NCBI RefSeq assembly: GCF_004193775.1
Contig: NC_041016.1
Coordinates: forward strand, 9,945,395 to 10,009,394
Source: Glycine soja
Taxonomy: Eukaryota; Streptophyta; Magnoliopsida; Fabales; Fabaceae
Direction of reading: 5' to 3'
Length of the DNA stretch: 64,000 bases
The stretch's first letter is position 1. Each line of letters begins with the position of its first letter. The notes under the pieces were generated by a model that did not search any database, was not told the origin of the DNA, and worked only from the letters and a program-made list of their open reading frames with translations. Position numbers and translations under genes: made by a program. This document shows, in pieces, positions 46,958 to 58,500 of the stretch.

Positions 46958-47273
46958 TGGTATGATAAGTGTCTAAGCGAGGAAAACTAACAAGTTTTAC
47001 ACAGATTTCTCCTTTCCTTTATTTCATTGAAATGGTATATCTATAACCATCTCCAGTGATGATTTGACACTTATAGCCTCTAACAGAAAGGATGATGATA
47101 ACAGAATGTCGGCTAACAGAATTGCTAATAACACAGAAAAGTGAAATGCATATAGTGCTTGTCGGGCAAGGGTCTCTTCTGAGAGGGTGAAGTCAAGCGT
47201 AGTCATGTAGGTATGTTGGTCTCTTTGTGCATCCTTTGTGGGCATGTTGTTGTCTAGGTTGTTATTGTTATCA
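46958..47273 (-). repeat. 3' LTR of the Ty3 element
   Basis: Aligns by eye with 51647-51938 over about 285 bases, with a difference roughly every seven to eight bases. The end at 47273 (TTATCA, read TGATAA on the minus strand) is chosen because it directly follows the polypurine tract; homology to the other LTR stops near 47243. Confidence 0.75.
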
Positions 47274-47939
47274 ATACCCTCCCCTAGGAAAGCAACCTTG
47301 TCCCCAAGTAATGAGGAAGTGAAGGGGGAGCCTTACCATAAATGGCCTCAAATGGTGGCACACCGGTGGCAGAATGGATAGTCGTGTTGTAGGACCACTC
47401 TTTAAGTGATAGAAAGGACAACCACTAGGATGCTTTATCATGAATGAAAGCTCTGAGATATTATTCGAGGACCACGTTGAGCACTTTAGTTTGGTTGTCT
47501 ATTTTGCGGTGGTATGAAGTACTTATGCACAATTTGGTTCTGTAAATACGAAATAATTCTCGCCAAAAGCTGTTGATGAATACTGGGTCACGATCGAACA
47601 TGATGTTGTTTAGGAAGCCATGAAACTTGCAAACGATGTCAATGAATAGCAGAACGACCTTGTGGGTCGTGTATGATGATGGTAAAGCCCCAAAATGAGC
47701 CCCTTTTATGAAGCAGTCAACCACTACGAGGATGACGGAAAGTCCATGTGATGGTGGAAGGCCGATGATAAATCCATTAATAAGTCCTCCCAAATAATGC
47801 AAGGAATGGGAAGAGGTTGGAGGAGGTCAACGGGCTTAGTAGTCTTGTACTTTACCTGTTGACAGACAAGACATTAAGAGATGAAGTTACGAACGTCACT
47901 TTGCATGGATGCCCAAAAGAAATTTTCACGTATCCGGGG

Positions 47940-48365
47940 AAGAGATTAATTACATATTAATTACATATATTTAATACTTAATTGGATCTATAATCTTCTT
48001 CACCCCTTTCCGTGTCAATAACTAGAATGAAAAAAAAGGGAATATCAATGCATCTGGAAAAAAACGATTGATCTCTATCAAGAGACCCGCCAAAGCCCCG
48101 AACCATAGAGTACTTACTACTGGTGCCACGGAAAGATATGTTTTTAGATCTCGCATTTCAAATCCTCCTTTTTAAGTCTTTTTTCTATCTATAATTTATT
48201 TGAATTTAATATTCTTTTTTATTATTCTAAAGAATATTAGTTATATTTCTTTAGAATCTTTTTTTTCTTTTTCATATTCTATTCTATATTATAGTATAGG
48301 AAACTAAAAAAAATGGCAGAAAATTAGAAAAATGATAGATATATATTATATATATCTATATATCA
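47940..48365 (-). other. Nuclear plastid DNA insert (NUPT) with psaJ
   Basis: A block of about 425 bases containing the complete plastid gene psaJ and its flanking spacer. It lies within a nuclear Ty3 integrase whose sequence resumes on both sides. Borders are estimated: homology to integrase ends near 47938 on the left and about 48365-48420 on the right. The upstream side includes a ribosome-binding-like AGGAGG just before psaJ (48161-48170), a bacterial-type signal that fits a plastid origin. Confidence 0.88.
48022..48156 (-). CDS. psaJ: Plastid-derived psaJ copy (photosystem I subunit IX)
   Basis: A 44-codon frame from ATG 48156 to TAG 48022 reading [20 protein letters not shown], then [20 protein letters not shown] and FFSF. 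This is PsaJ, a one-span hydrophobic subunit of photosystem I that is normally made in the chloroplast. The frame is intact, including the two homopolymer runs, and has the family length. In this nuclear place it has no transit peptide and no plant promoter, so it is probably not functional. The intact frame inside a strongly decayed retroelement means the transfer is much younger than the element. Confidence 0.92.
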
Positions 48366-48599
48366 ACAGATAAAAATGTGGAAAATAAGACAAAGATTCT
48401 TTACAATAACACTATAAACAAATGGAAAAGGGATGTAGCAGAGTCTTAACAAAGCCCAGATGGTCGTCCGATGGTGTTGAGTGAAACTCTGTGAGGAGCA
48501 GGGGAATGAATGAGTGTGATGCCGAAAACTAAATTTTCTGCTTATGGAAAACCAAACCACGACTGACGGAGAAGTCCGAGTGACCCTCTAGATTATCTT

Positions 48600-49883
48600 A
48601 AACATGTCACGAGAACTTACAGAACTCTGAGGTTTCCTGGAGAGAGTGGCGTAATTGTTCCAGGAATTCAAATTTGGGCATGGACAAAGAATAATGTTGA
48701 TCGTCATTGATGAAAATGTGCGATAATGCGTCTGCTGCCACGTTACCAGAACCAGACCTGTATTGGATTGAGTAATTGAAACCTAGAAGCTTCGAGAGAT
48801 AGTGTTGCTACTTCGGAGTTTGAATCACTTGAGACATGAGGTCTTTGAGGCTTTGGTGGTCAATGATGATGATGAAGCAATACCCTAGAAGATAATGCCG
48901 CCATTTGCGAACCGCCGATGTAATGGCACGTAATTCTCTGATATATGTTGAGGCATGTTGCAATCATGGACAAAAAACCTTATTGAAGAAGGCGATAGGG
49001 GTGGAATTGTTGTTGGAGCACAACTCCCATTGAGGTGTCGAAAGCATCGATTTTGAGGATGAATATGGCAAAGTGAAATTAGGAGGTACCATAACTAGGG
49101 CCAGCATCATCATTTTTTTAAGTTGGAGGAACGCCTGTTGAGCGTCATCAGACCAGTGAAATTGGTCCTTCCTCAACAGTTTAGGTAGTGGCCTAGCAAT
49201 GGATGCGTAATTGCGGATGAAGCGCCTGTAGAACCCAGTAAAACCCAAAAAAAACCTCGTAAATCAGTAGTTGAAAGAAGAATGGGCCAATCCATCATGG
49301 CGTTAATCTGAGTGGGGTCTGGTGCTACGCTTGTCGTTGAAACCACGTGGCCCAGGTACTGTAATTCGTCTTTGGCAAAGAGGCACTTGTGCTTGTATAA
49401 ATGAAACTTGTTATGGGCTAACACTGTCAATACCTTCTGCAAGTGACCAAGGTGTGCATCTAGTGAAAGACTATATACGAGGATGTAATCAAAGAAAATC
49501 ACAACAAATTTGCGAAGAAATGGATTAAGCAATTCGTTCATGGTGGCTTAGAATGTCACCAAAGCGTTCCAAAGACCAAATGACATTACATTGTACTCAT
49601 AATGTCCCTGGTGGGTGCGAAAAGCAATTTTGGGCATGTCAGCGACGACCACAGGGATTTGATGGAACCATTGTCGGAGATCCAATTTCGAGAAGTAGGA
49701 TGCGTTGGCCAATTCATCCAATAGCTCATCGATAGTGGGCATGGGAAACCAATCCTTAATAGTGATCGCGTTTAAAGCTCTGTAATCCACGCGACACCTC
49801 CAGTTGTTGTCCTTTTTCTTTACCAATAGCACAAGCGAATAGAATGAATTGCAGCTCAATTGAATTAAGCTTATTTGCAACAT
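48600..49883 (-). pseudogene. Ty3 reverse transcriptase and RNase H remnant
   Basis: The minus strand at 49548-49883 reads the first half of the polymerase (LVKKKDNNWRCRVDYRALN, FSKLDLRQWFHQI, AFRTHQGHYEYNVMSFGL). 49173-49541 reads the second half (NELLNPFLRKFVVIFFDYILV, then KCLFAKDELQYLGHVVS). The catalytic FDD is FDY here, so the second catalytic Asp is lost. RNase H parts follow at 48964-49248 (FTGFYRRFIRNYASIARPLPK, FHWSDDAQQAFLQLK) and around 48700-48780 (QYRSGSGNVAADALS). Several frame breaks separate these blocks. Confidence 0.85.
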
Positions 49884-50114
49884 GTTTGCAACCTGACGCT
49901 AGAGCTCAGCTTTCTAACTATGGGGATAACGATATGGACGAATGTTTACGGGTTGTGAGTTAGACTGTAAGTGGATATGGTGGGATATTGGCCAGGTTAG
50001 TGGTAATTCAGTGGGTTCCCAGAAAAGATGGTCGTAACAGGAAAGGAGATGTATGAGAGGTGGTGGTGTTTCAGGTGGGATTAAGGGTGAGGTGAGCTGG
50101 ACTGGGTCAGGTAG

Positions 50115-51615
50115 TCAGGTAAGCTGGAAGAGGGCGGATACGCCCTGTGTTTGTACCAAACAGCGAACCTGGTAGGTTGAGGCCGATGCGGGTTGGAGAG
50201 GCATGTCTGCTGTTAATTGGAGTTGGGGGTCCAACATAGAAAAATTCATGGTACGAGAGGTGTAATCAGTAAGAATAAGGCCCAACTCTTGTAGCCATTG
50301 GACTCTTAGGACTATGTTCGCACCACTAAGGCCTAAAACAAAAAGATTTGACCTAAATAAGTGACCCTGGATCGTGAGTGGAGTTTTAGGGCAGACCTTA
50401 TGGCAAAGGAGAGTGCCGCCATCGCCAACCATAACTTGGAGTGGGTTGATTGCGATGGTGGGCAAAGCGAGGAATTATGCCACTCAAGCTTACACAAAGT
50501 TATGGGTACTCCGGTCATCTACCAGTATTATAACTTGGTGATGGTTGAGGGATTTATAAATTCGAAAGGTTGCGGGGGCAGGCAGGCCCGATAAAGCATT
50601 AAGGCTCAGTTGCGGAGTGTCGAAGATCAAGGGAGAAGGCAAACTAGACTCGGGGTCTAGTGAGTTTGACGTCGATGGGGGGTCGGAGTTGTCTTCCGCA
50701 ATGAGAAGGTGGAGACGGAGTTTGCAATGGTGGCCCACCACCCACTTGTCATCACAGTGATAACAAAGGTTGTGGTCACTGCAACTAGCCAGCTCCTCCG
50801 ATGAGAGTCATTTCACTGACAATTTAGGTGGTGGTGGAACGCTCGTGGCAGAAGGGGACTGTGAAATAGCCGATGGAAGTGGGGATAAGAATCGAGGAAG
50901 ACGCCGGTTGTCATGGAGTTTATCCTCCTGTAGCTTGGCTAGGGCGATGACTTGTGGCAACGACAGTGGTTGCAGCGCCTAAACTTCACGGTGGAGTTTT
51001 GGAATAAGGCCTGAGATGAAGCAACCTAGGAGAAAGGGGTGAGCAAGTTCGATCATTCAATTAGCCAATCGCTCTAATTCTGAAAGGTAATTATTGATTG
51101 TTCCCTTCTGTTGTAGCTTGAATAACGTGTCGTGGGGTCATCATAGAAGGACGGGGCAAATCTGGCTTTAAGGGCCTATAACATTACTAGCCACGATGTT
51201 AGAAGTCTATTGCGGCTCATCCATTGGTACCAACAGAGAGCTGGACCTTCCATGTAGAAGGACGCCACCATCACGCTTGTTGTCAAGCACATACTGATAG
51301 TTGAAAAACTGGGTGATTTTAAAAATTCACCCCAGTGGGTCTTGACTGTCGAGGCACGGGACATCCAACTTCATATGTGGGCAAGGAAATGGAGAAGAGG
51401 GTAGTGATGGAGGTGGCGAATTCTTTGGGGGAAGGAGGTGGAAGGGTGAGGTGTGCAAGACGCTCAAGGATCGAGTCAATCTTAGAATCCATGGTAGACT
51501 AGGCTTGGGCTAGTGAGGCGTGGTTCTGAACGAGGGATTGCTAGCCTTGGGTAAGGCGGAGCACAACCTCTTCGAGTCGCTTCATGGTAGCTTGCCTAGT
51601 ATTGTGTTCAGGCAT
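50115..51615 (-). pseudogene. Ty3 gag and protease remnant
   Basis: gag begins near the ATG at 51615 (MPEHNTRQATMKRLEEVVLR), with stops soon after, and contains the matrix/capsid block ASFYMEGPALCWYQWM (51176-51364). A single Cys/His knuckle is near 50725-50770. The protease begins at about 50500; its active site reads LVDDRSTHNFV where family members have a DSGSTHNF-type motif, so it is inactive. GLSGANIVLRVQWLQELG (50115-50465) is the later protease block. Confidence 0.8.
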
Positions 51616-51646
51616 GATGGAAGCGACAGGGCAAGTTGGACCAAAT

Positions 51647-51938
51647 TGGTATGATAAGTGTCTAAGCTACTAGAGAAAACTAACAAGTAAGTTTTACGCA
51701 AATTTCTCCTTGCCTTTATTTCATTGAAATGGTATATTTATAGTGATCTACACTGATGATTTGACACTTATGACCTCTAACAAAAATGATAGCAATAACA
51801 GAATGTCAGCTAACAAAATTGCTAATAATAGAAAAGTGGAATGCACGATAGTGCTTGTCAGGCGAGGGTCTCTTCTAAGAGGGTGAAGTCAAGCATAGTC
51901 CTCTCAGTATGTTGGTCTCTTGTGCATCCTTGTGAGCA
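51647..51938 (-). repeat. 5' LTR of the Ty3 element, outer end incomplete
   Basis: Partner of 46958-47273. A TATA box (CTATAAATA on the minus strand, about 51735-51743) lies inside, as expected for the promoter of the element. The last about 30 bases present in the other LTR are missing or replaced. Confidence 0.75.
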
Positions 51939-52082
51939 ACAAAAAGGTTACAAGTTTACTATTTGTAAACTATTATAAAATTCTATACATGTTTGGTAGC
52001 AACAAAATTGATGAATTTGTAAACTATTATAAAATTCTATACATGTTTGGTAGCAACAAAAAAGTTACAAGTTTACTATTTG
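51936..52082. repeat. Compound direct repeat at the retroelement border
   Basis: GTAAACTATTATAAAATTCT and its continuation to GGTAGCAACAAAA occur at 51965-52007 and again at 52019-52061 (period 54). The outer motif GCAACAAAAA(G)GTTACAAGTTTACTATTTG flanks both ends (51936 and 52053). Confidence 0.85.
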
Positions 52083-52820
52083 ATTAACATATTACTTCGC
52101 CTTTCATAACGCTTCCAGTTTCTACAGCTATAACCGAATAATCTTTTTCAATAATGAAAATTATCAAGACTAGATTAAGAAACAAGATGAAAGTTGAATT
52201 GTTAGATGATAGCATGATAGTTCACAATGAAAGAGATCATTGTTGCAAGTATTAGTTTTGATTTAATTATGGATGATTTTAAGTCACTCAAAAAGCGTAT
52301 AGATGCACTTTATGATAATATTTATCATTTACTTAATATTGTTTGGTATTATAACGTGTTTTAAAATTTTTATCAAACCTTCTACAATATTATCACAAGA
52401 AATGTATTTATTGATGATGTGGGATCCCCATTTTGGAGATGCACGAAATTGTTGTTATAACTTAGATTGATGAGACATATAAGGTGTGTGATAATTTCCA
52501 CTTGTACCTATAGTGTTTTGGAGACATATATATACCCTAATATGTTATATTCAATTATAAAATAAATAAACTCTACTCTTCACTTTGTTATACAAAAAGT
52601 ACATAGTCTTTTTTAATGGTTTTGTTGTATGTACATTGCATGCATCACGGATATCTAGAAGTTTTTTTTATTCAAGTAAGAACAATTTAAATGGTGTATC
52701 AAATCATTATTTGTTTTTGAAAAACTTATTTAGTCATTTTAAAAACAATTTTTTGTTCAAAAAACATAATAAAACTAATTCATAATAACATTGTTATTAA
52801 CAGTCTAATGAAAAGAAAAA
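52083..52820. other. AT-rich spacer
   Basis: No gene, RNA or clear element seen. The frame at 52585-52785 is low-complexity and has no family. Confidence 0.45.
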
Positions 52821-52847
52821 ATGTTCAGATTTGAGCTTTATACAATT

Positions 52848-53090
52848 AAATGGACTCCTCCTCCAGCTGGTTTTTACAAGATGAATAATGATGTGGGGTT
52901 TAATAATATTGATGACACTACAAACTGGGAAATGTGTTGTAGGGGCAATTTAGGGGCTTTCTTTTCTTCTTTTTTTCTGATTGAACGGGGAAGCCTTAGT
53001 TGCAGCCTATGGAAGGAGAGGCTTTGGGGATGTTACAAGCTATCAAATGGCTCACTAATTTTGGTTTGACTCAAGTAATGGCAGCACCCA
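52848..53090 (+). pseudogene. Plant RNase H-like (LINE-type) N-terminal fragment
   Basis: The plus strand reads IKWTPPPAGFYKMNNDVGF (52848-52904), the typical beginning of the RNase H-like domain of plant LINE elements and related proteins. After a frame change it reads EALGMLQAIKWLTNFGLTQV (from about 53017), the next block of the same domain. It then stops. The fold's first acidic residue, in the DG-type position, is Asp-Val here. A broken fragment, not a gene. Confidence 0.6.
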
Positions 53091-55300
53091 TTGCTTTGTA
53101 AGATTAATCTAATCGTCAGAATTTGTGGTGTTTGTGAGTGTGCACCCTCGACATCGTCCAATGAATGCCCAACTCATATATATTATCTTCAAATATGAGC
53201 AACTTGTCATACATACTTATATCGTATCATAGTAAAATAAGTTTGAAAAATTTTTATTTTAGAAAATTGATCTTAAAAAAATGAGTCTGAATTTGAGAAA
53301 CTGATTGTGCATAAAGAGAAAGAGAAATGTCTTTTTGCTTGAAGATAATTTGATTATTCATCTATCTAATAAAATAGTGATGGTTCATTTAGTCTATTTT
53401 TGTCTTGCAATACCTAAACTATGGCAAAATGAGAATGCAAAAAAAAAAAAAACATTTTCGTTTATAGTTTATAATTACTGTAATGAAATATAACTTCACT
53501 AGGGATCTTAATGCGATCGTTTTTACTTTTTATACCTTTGGATTTTAAATACTCAAAAATCAAAAACAAAAATTTTCATTCAGATGTAAGACTTGTTATA
53601 GTATAAAGTATAAATTTTTATTTATGCTGCCAATCAATGACAGTTTATGAAATTGTGACTTTTAAGGTAGTTAAAATAAGATTCAAATATTTAAAAAAAA
53701 AATTATGATTGATTAATAGTATAAAGAATCTTCATATTGCCACCGCATTATGTAATATAATTAGTATTATTGCATCCCTTGAGGTATATTAACATATACA
53801 TATGTACACTTGGGTGTCGGAAGGTAGAAGTCTTCCGCTAACTATGAAAATATCTCAAATACTTTGAATTTGAGATCAATCAATAAATGTAGCCTCTGTC
53901 AATCTATTAGGTTCTTATAACAAGTTCTTATGTGTAAGAACAATTCTTACACATGTTTATGGTTAGAGTGCTTTAAGGTGGTGGCCTACTTGCAAGAGTG
54001 ATTTTTCTCTAAGAACCTACTTCTTGGCATTAAAAAACATTTTTTTCTCTAATCATTTTCAATTGAAAATTACAAAGGTATAATCTACACACACATAATT
54101 TTGTTTCATTGAAATACATTGATTGAACTGACAAGCGAAGGAGAGGTACCATAAAGTATTAAAAAAAAACTCTTGCTTCTTAATTGAGATATTATATTTT
54201 AAAAATAAATTATCACAATTTTCGTAAAAAAAAATATAAATTACATTATATTTTCTGTATGTTTATGATTTTAAAATTAAAATACAAAGGCGAATATTAA
54301 TAAAAAAAGTATAAAGATGTGAGACTATTTTGGGTTCTTAAATAATTTTAGTATTGTGAAATATTGTTAAAGTTCTTAAATAATTTTAGAACTTAGAAGA
54401 AGAGGACTTCTTTATTCATCATGGATCATATTTTTAAAAATAAGCAATCATAAATAAATATTTAATTATTTTAAACATCTCTTTAATATTTTTCATTTCT
54501 CTCTTTTTCCATCGCATCATTAATTTAATAATATCTATATTTTTACCTTTTTGTTTTTCCTTGTAGGTGTCTTATAGCATAATGGGTGTCTATAAAATAT
54601 ATTTTCTTTAAGAAATTATTCAAATGGATAAATTTTGAATTTATTATGAGAGTGTGGATAAATCATGTTTTAAATCATTACTTCCTATAAAGATCATGCT
54701 TTAAAACATGACTTTTATTTATTGTTTAATTTACTTTCAAAGAAGTGGTGTTTATGAAACCGACTTCAGTAGCTTTTCATTTTACTTTTTATTGTCTCAA
54801 CAAATTTTATTTTTTGCTCAAATTGTAGAAATTGTGCTCATTTACTAAAAAAAGAATATTTATTTAAATTGTATGAATAGCGGACGACATTTTTATTTTC
54901 ATTTTGAAAGTGATTGACCAGTAAATCCTCTTGAATCCTGATATTTATTTAATTGTATAAAATATGAAAATATGATAAACTCGAATCTATATCTATAAAT
55001 AAAAGAAAAGGAATATGAGTGTTTTAATGCATATATTTTTATATTCATTTTATTTTTATAACTATATTCCTAAATTATTATTTTATCTTTACAATTATTT
55101 TCAAAAACCTAAAACTACCAACAATCTTTTATTAGAAAAAAAGTGCGTGATTTCCTTAGTTTTTAATAATGTGAATGAAAATAAAAAGTATAGCAACAAA
55201 TTACGTTAACCGTTGGGAAAATAAAAATAATAAAGGGGGATTCGATTCGGGTTGCGGTAGTAACCGGTGATTCTTTTTGTTCCATCTTCCATGCTTCAAT
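53091..55300. other. AT-rich spacer upstream of VAMP72
   Basis: No coding or RNA signal recognised. Frames at 53305-53493 and 55015-55209 are AT-rich and lack family resemblance. The last few hundred bases must contain the VAMP promoter. Confidence 0.5.
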
Positions 55301-55487
55301 TTGAAAGTTTTCCCATTTCAATTCTCTCTCACACCGCTTTAGAAACTTTCCTAAACCCTGCTCTCCATTTTCCCTTGTCTCTTCCTTTCTCTCTCTACAA
55401 AGAGTGTGTGTGAGAGAGAGAAGGATTTGGAATTTTGGATAACTAGAGCGAAAGCGTGACACCACCAAAAACCGAACTGTTCCCAGA

Positions 55488-55508
55488 TCTCTCTCTCTCT
55501 CTCTCTCT
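55488..55508 (+). repeat. TC microsatellite in VAMP72 5' UTR
   Basis: About eleven TC units 55-75 bases before the start codon. Pyrimidine-rich leaders of this kind are common in plant promoters and 5' UTRs. Confidence 0.85.
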
Positions 55509-55563
55509 TCCAACAATCCAAATCCAAATCCAAAACCCTACCAACACCACACTCAATCGATCG

Positions 55564-58500
55564 ATGGGGCAGAAGTCTCTGATCTACGCGTTCGTGTCGC
55601 GGGGAACTGTGATTCTCGCGGAGTACACGGAATTCAGCGGAAACTTCAACTCCATCGCCTTCCAGTGCCTTCAGAAGCTCCCTGCCACCAACAACAAGTT
55701 CACCTACAACTGCGACGCACACACCTTCAATTACCTCGTCGACAATGGCTACAGTATGTTCCTCTCACTTTTCTTTTCTGTGTTCTGTTTTCATTTTTTG
55801 TTATGGTGTTGTTAATGCTAGTCAATTTTTGTACTGAATGTGCTTATGGATTGTTAGGGTTTCGTTAGTTGGCCAAACTGATTTGTGCTATTTCGTATGC
55901 TTAAAACTTGTGAATAGGCCGAGAAACACGGGAATGGTTGATATGTGCTGCTTTGAGAATATGTTTTACACTCAGTTGGGGGAATGCAATGGTTAATCTG
56001 CTAAGGTGTGAATGTTTTTATTAATATTACGCAGTGGAGAATGCGTTATTGTGGCTTTAATCGCTGCAGAAATTAAATTGCATTGCGGAGCGTTTTGTTT
56101 TGGATTTGCAGATGGCACGCCTGAAATTGTGAATATTTGTGGCTTTTTCGACTGTGATTGTGAATCAGCGGCTAAAACCTGTTTTCCTCCTCCAATTTTA
56201 TGTGTTGTTGTACCTGTTTTGGGGGATTATTTTGTGATTTCCCTAATTTTTTCATCAGTAGTGTAATGGGTTCGAAACCTAGTTTGATATTCTTTTCTTT
56301 TATCACTCACATCCTTCTCTGTTTTGATTCAATCCCCTCGATCTAATGCTCATGGACATAATTCTAGCCAAGCACTTCAAGCCATTCCTCTGTTTTTCCT
56401 CTCACACATATGTCTTGCCATTGGTTTGCCTCTGTTTTTCTAATGTGGCGATGCTCACCCCTTTGTATTTGTTTTGTTCTATCCCTTTTTTATATTTTGA
56501 ATTTACTACTTTGCTTAAACCCTAGGCTAATTTGATTTTCTTGATTTTTTTTTTTATTTAGCTTAAGATGATGGTGCTTAAATGTTAATTATTATGAATA
56601 TATTAAAATTTAGATAAATTTTCAATTTTGATCATGTATATATGTTGTAAAAATATTTAATTTGTACCTAGAATCTTCAGAATTGCAGTCATTCAGCTAT
56701 CTGTTATCTTGCTATAGCTCTTTTGGGATAGCTGCAAAGTGCCTCTATCGAAGATTGATAACTATGTTTCTGCATTTCTGCTTTTATTGGTTTTCTTTTA
56801 AGTTCTAATTTTATCAACTGATACTGCTTTTGTAGAGGTGAACCTTAATTTTTTTTTGAGTTTGGTAGTGTTTTAAAATATCGAACTTTCGGAATTTTGC
56901 AGCATATTGTGTTGTTGCAGATGAATCAATTGGAAGACAGTTACCCATGGCTTTTCTAGAGCGTGTCAAAGATGAATTTGTGGCAAAATATGGTGGTGGA
57001 AAGGCTGCCACTGCTCCTGTGAACAGCCTTAACAAGGAATTTGGGTACTAAGTTTCTGTTCTAAGCTTGTAAAGTTTAAGCTAGTGGATTTAAATTGTTA
57101 GTTTAGCTAATGTGTTAAGCTCTTTGCACAGGCCAAAGTTGAGGGAACATATGCAGTACTGTGTTGATCATCCTGAAGAGATAAGCAAGCTTGCAAAGGT
57201 GAAAGCTCAAGTTTCTGAAGTTAAGGGTGTCATGATGGAGAATATTGAAAAGGTACAGAGGCACTACTTAGTTGCATTAATTTAAGAGGATAATACCATA
57301 GAAACTGAAAAGATCAGTTGGTACAAGAATCATTTTTGCCAATAAAATAAATAAATATGATTGTGACTGTTTGGGAAAAAAAGATGGCCAAGGCAGGGGA
57401 GTAGGAATGAAAATCAGAAACCAATATGTTCTCCATTCCCATTTTCATATTGAACACAGTTCCCATGTTTGTTCTCTACTGTCTAGGTTTTAAGAATCTG
57501 TGATGGTTTTAATAGGCTGAGCCAAGCTACAATAAAGAAGGTTTACTAAAACACTTTTAACTGAGTGCTGTCACATAATTACAATAAGACAGATATTGGG
57601 CACTGTTGTGATAGAGAATTGAAGTGGTTGATGATGTTAGGAGGAAAGAAAATGTGGTCTAGTCTAGGTATTGGATTGTGAAAATGCTCGTTTGTCTAAG
57701 GGCAGTGGGAGTTAGGTAAGGGAACCTTCTACCTACTTTCTTGTCTCCTCAGTAGTAACTCATAAGTTTTTAACAGCTGTTGATACTTAATATTTGATAG
57801 GAATCAAGGGTGTTAGAGTAGGTTGAGGGGTAATGTTGTCTTTTGTTAGAGGAGCAGTGATACTTTGTGAATGCTCAGTCTGTCCATTAGAGATCCTTGA
57901 GGCTAGCTAAAAGCAATGAGGCTAATTAATTATTTTAAAAACCAGAAATTGTGCAAGGTAAATGATAGAAAGTGTGAGAAACTAAGAGTCTAAGAGAAAA
58001 TGAGGAGAGAACTGAGATAGAAATCTGATTCTTTGGTGTATCTTTGAATTGCAATCCTTGGCCTATTTCATTTTGGGATCAGGCCAATCACTATATTTGA
58101 ATGCTTTGATGGTTGGAAGGGTTTTTTAATTTCTATTTCTGGGCAGTTGGATTACTTTTTAGATTCATTATTATATCTTACTATTTCGTTTTGTAATGGT
58201 AATGGCTCAATGGTATGATCCTGGTGGTTAGAAAAGAGATCTTGTTATTTGGGGGTTTGCTGCAAACCTAAAAATAAAGGGGAGGGTGGATTAAGTCTTG
58301 GAATTTGATTCTAAAAGTAGGTGGCTAACGACTTTGGAAATTACTTCATTATGGAAGTTAGTTATTCAAAGTATTATATTGAAATGGGTGAGATGTCAAT
58401 CCATACGTCTATGGCAACTTATGCTCGATATGTTAACTGTGAAATACTGGTAAAAGAGTATTGGGTACTGAGATGCATAAATTCCAACAAAATATAACTA

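Larger units (their letters stand above)
47461..48600 (-). pseudogene. Ty3 integrase remnant, split by plastid DNA
   Basis: The minus strand at 47461-47802 reads an integrase core with VVVDCF (first Asp) and DRDPVF (second Asp). The third acidic position in the family QTE motif is Lys (NQTK), so catalysis would be lost. Upstream, near 47856-47930, are the zinc-binding end CLVCQQ and FFWASMQSDVRNFIS, with a stop between them. The more distal part (EFHSTPSDDHLGFVKTL, about 48425-48490) lies on the other side of the plastid insert. Confidence 0.8.
46958..51938 (-). mobile_element. Degenerate Ty3/gypsy LTR retrotransposon
   Basis: An old element read on the minus strand in the order gag, protease, reverse transcriptase, RNase H, integrase, which marks the Ty3/gypsy type. 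Two related terminal repeats (46958-47273 and 51647-51938) begin with the same TGGTATGATAAGTGTCTAAG. A polypurine tract (AGGGGAGGGTAT on the minus strand, about 47273-47285) lies just before the left, 3' LTR. No target-site duplication was found: the left flank reads CCTTA, and the outer end of the right LTR seems lost. Many stops and shifts interrupt the coding part. A plastid DNA piece (about 47940-48365) sits inside the integrase. Length without it is about 4.5 kb. The element cannot move by itself. Confidence 0.88.

Noticed and set aside
50361..50982. Plus-strand frames within the Ty3 region
   Set aside because: They are shadows of the minus-strand gag and protease remnants.
56255..56280. 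GGGTTCGAAACC word resembling a tRNA T-arm in VAMP72 intron 1
   Set aside because: No acceptor stem, D-arm or anticodon arm can be placed upstream, so it is not a tRNA gene.
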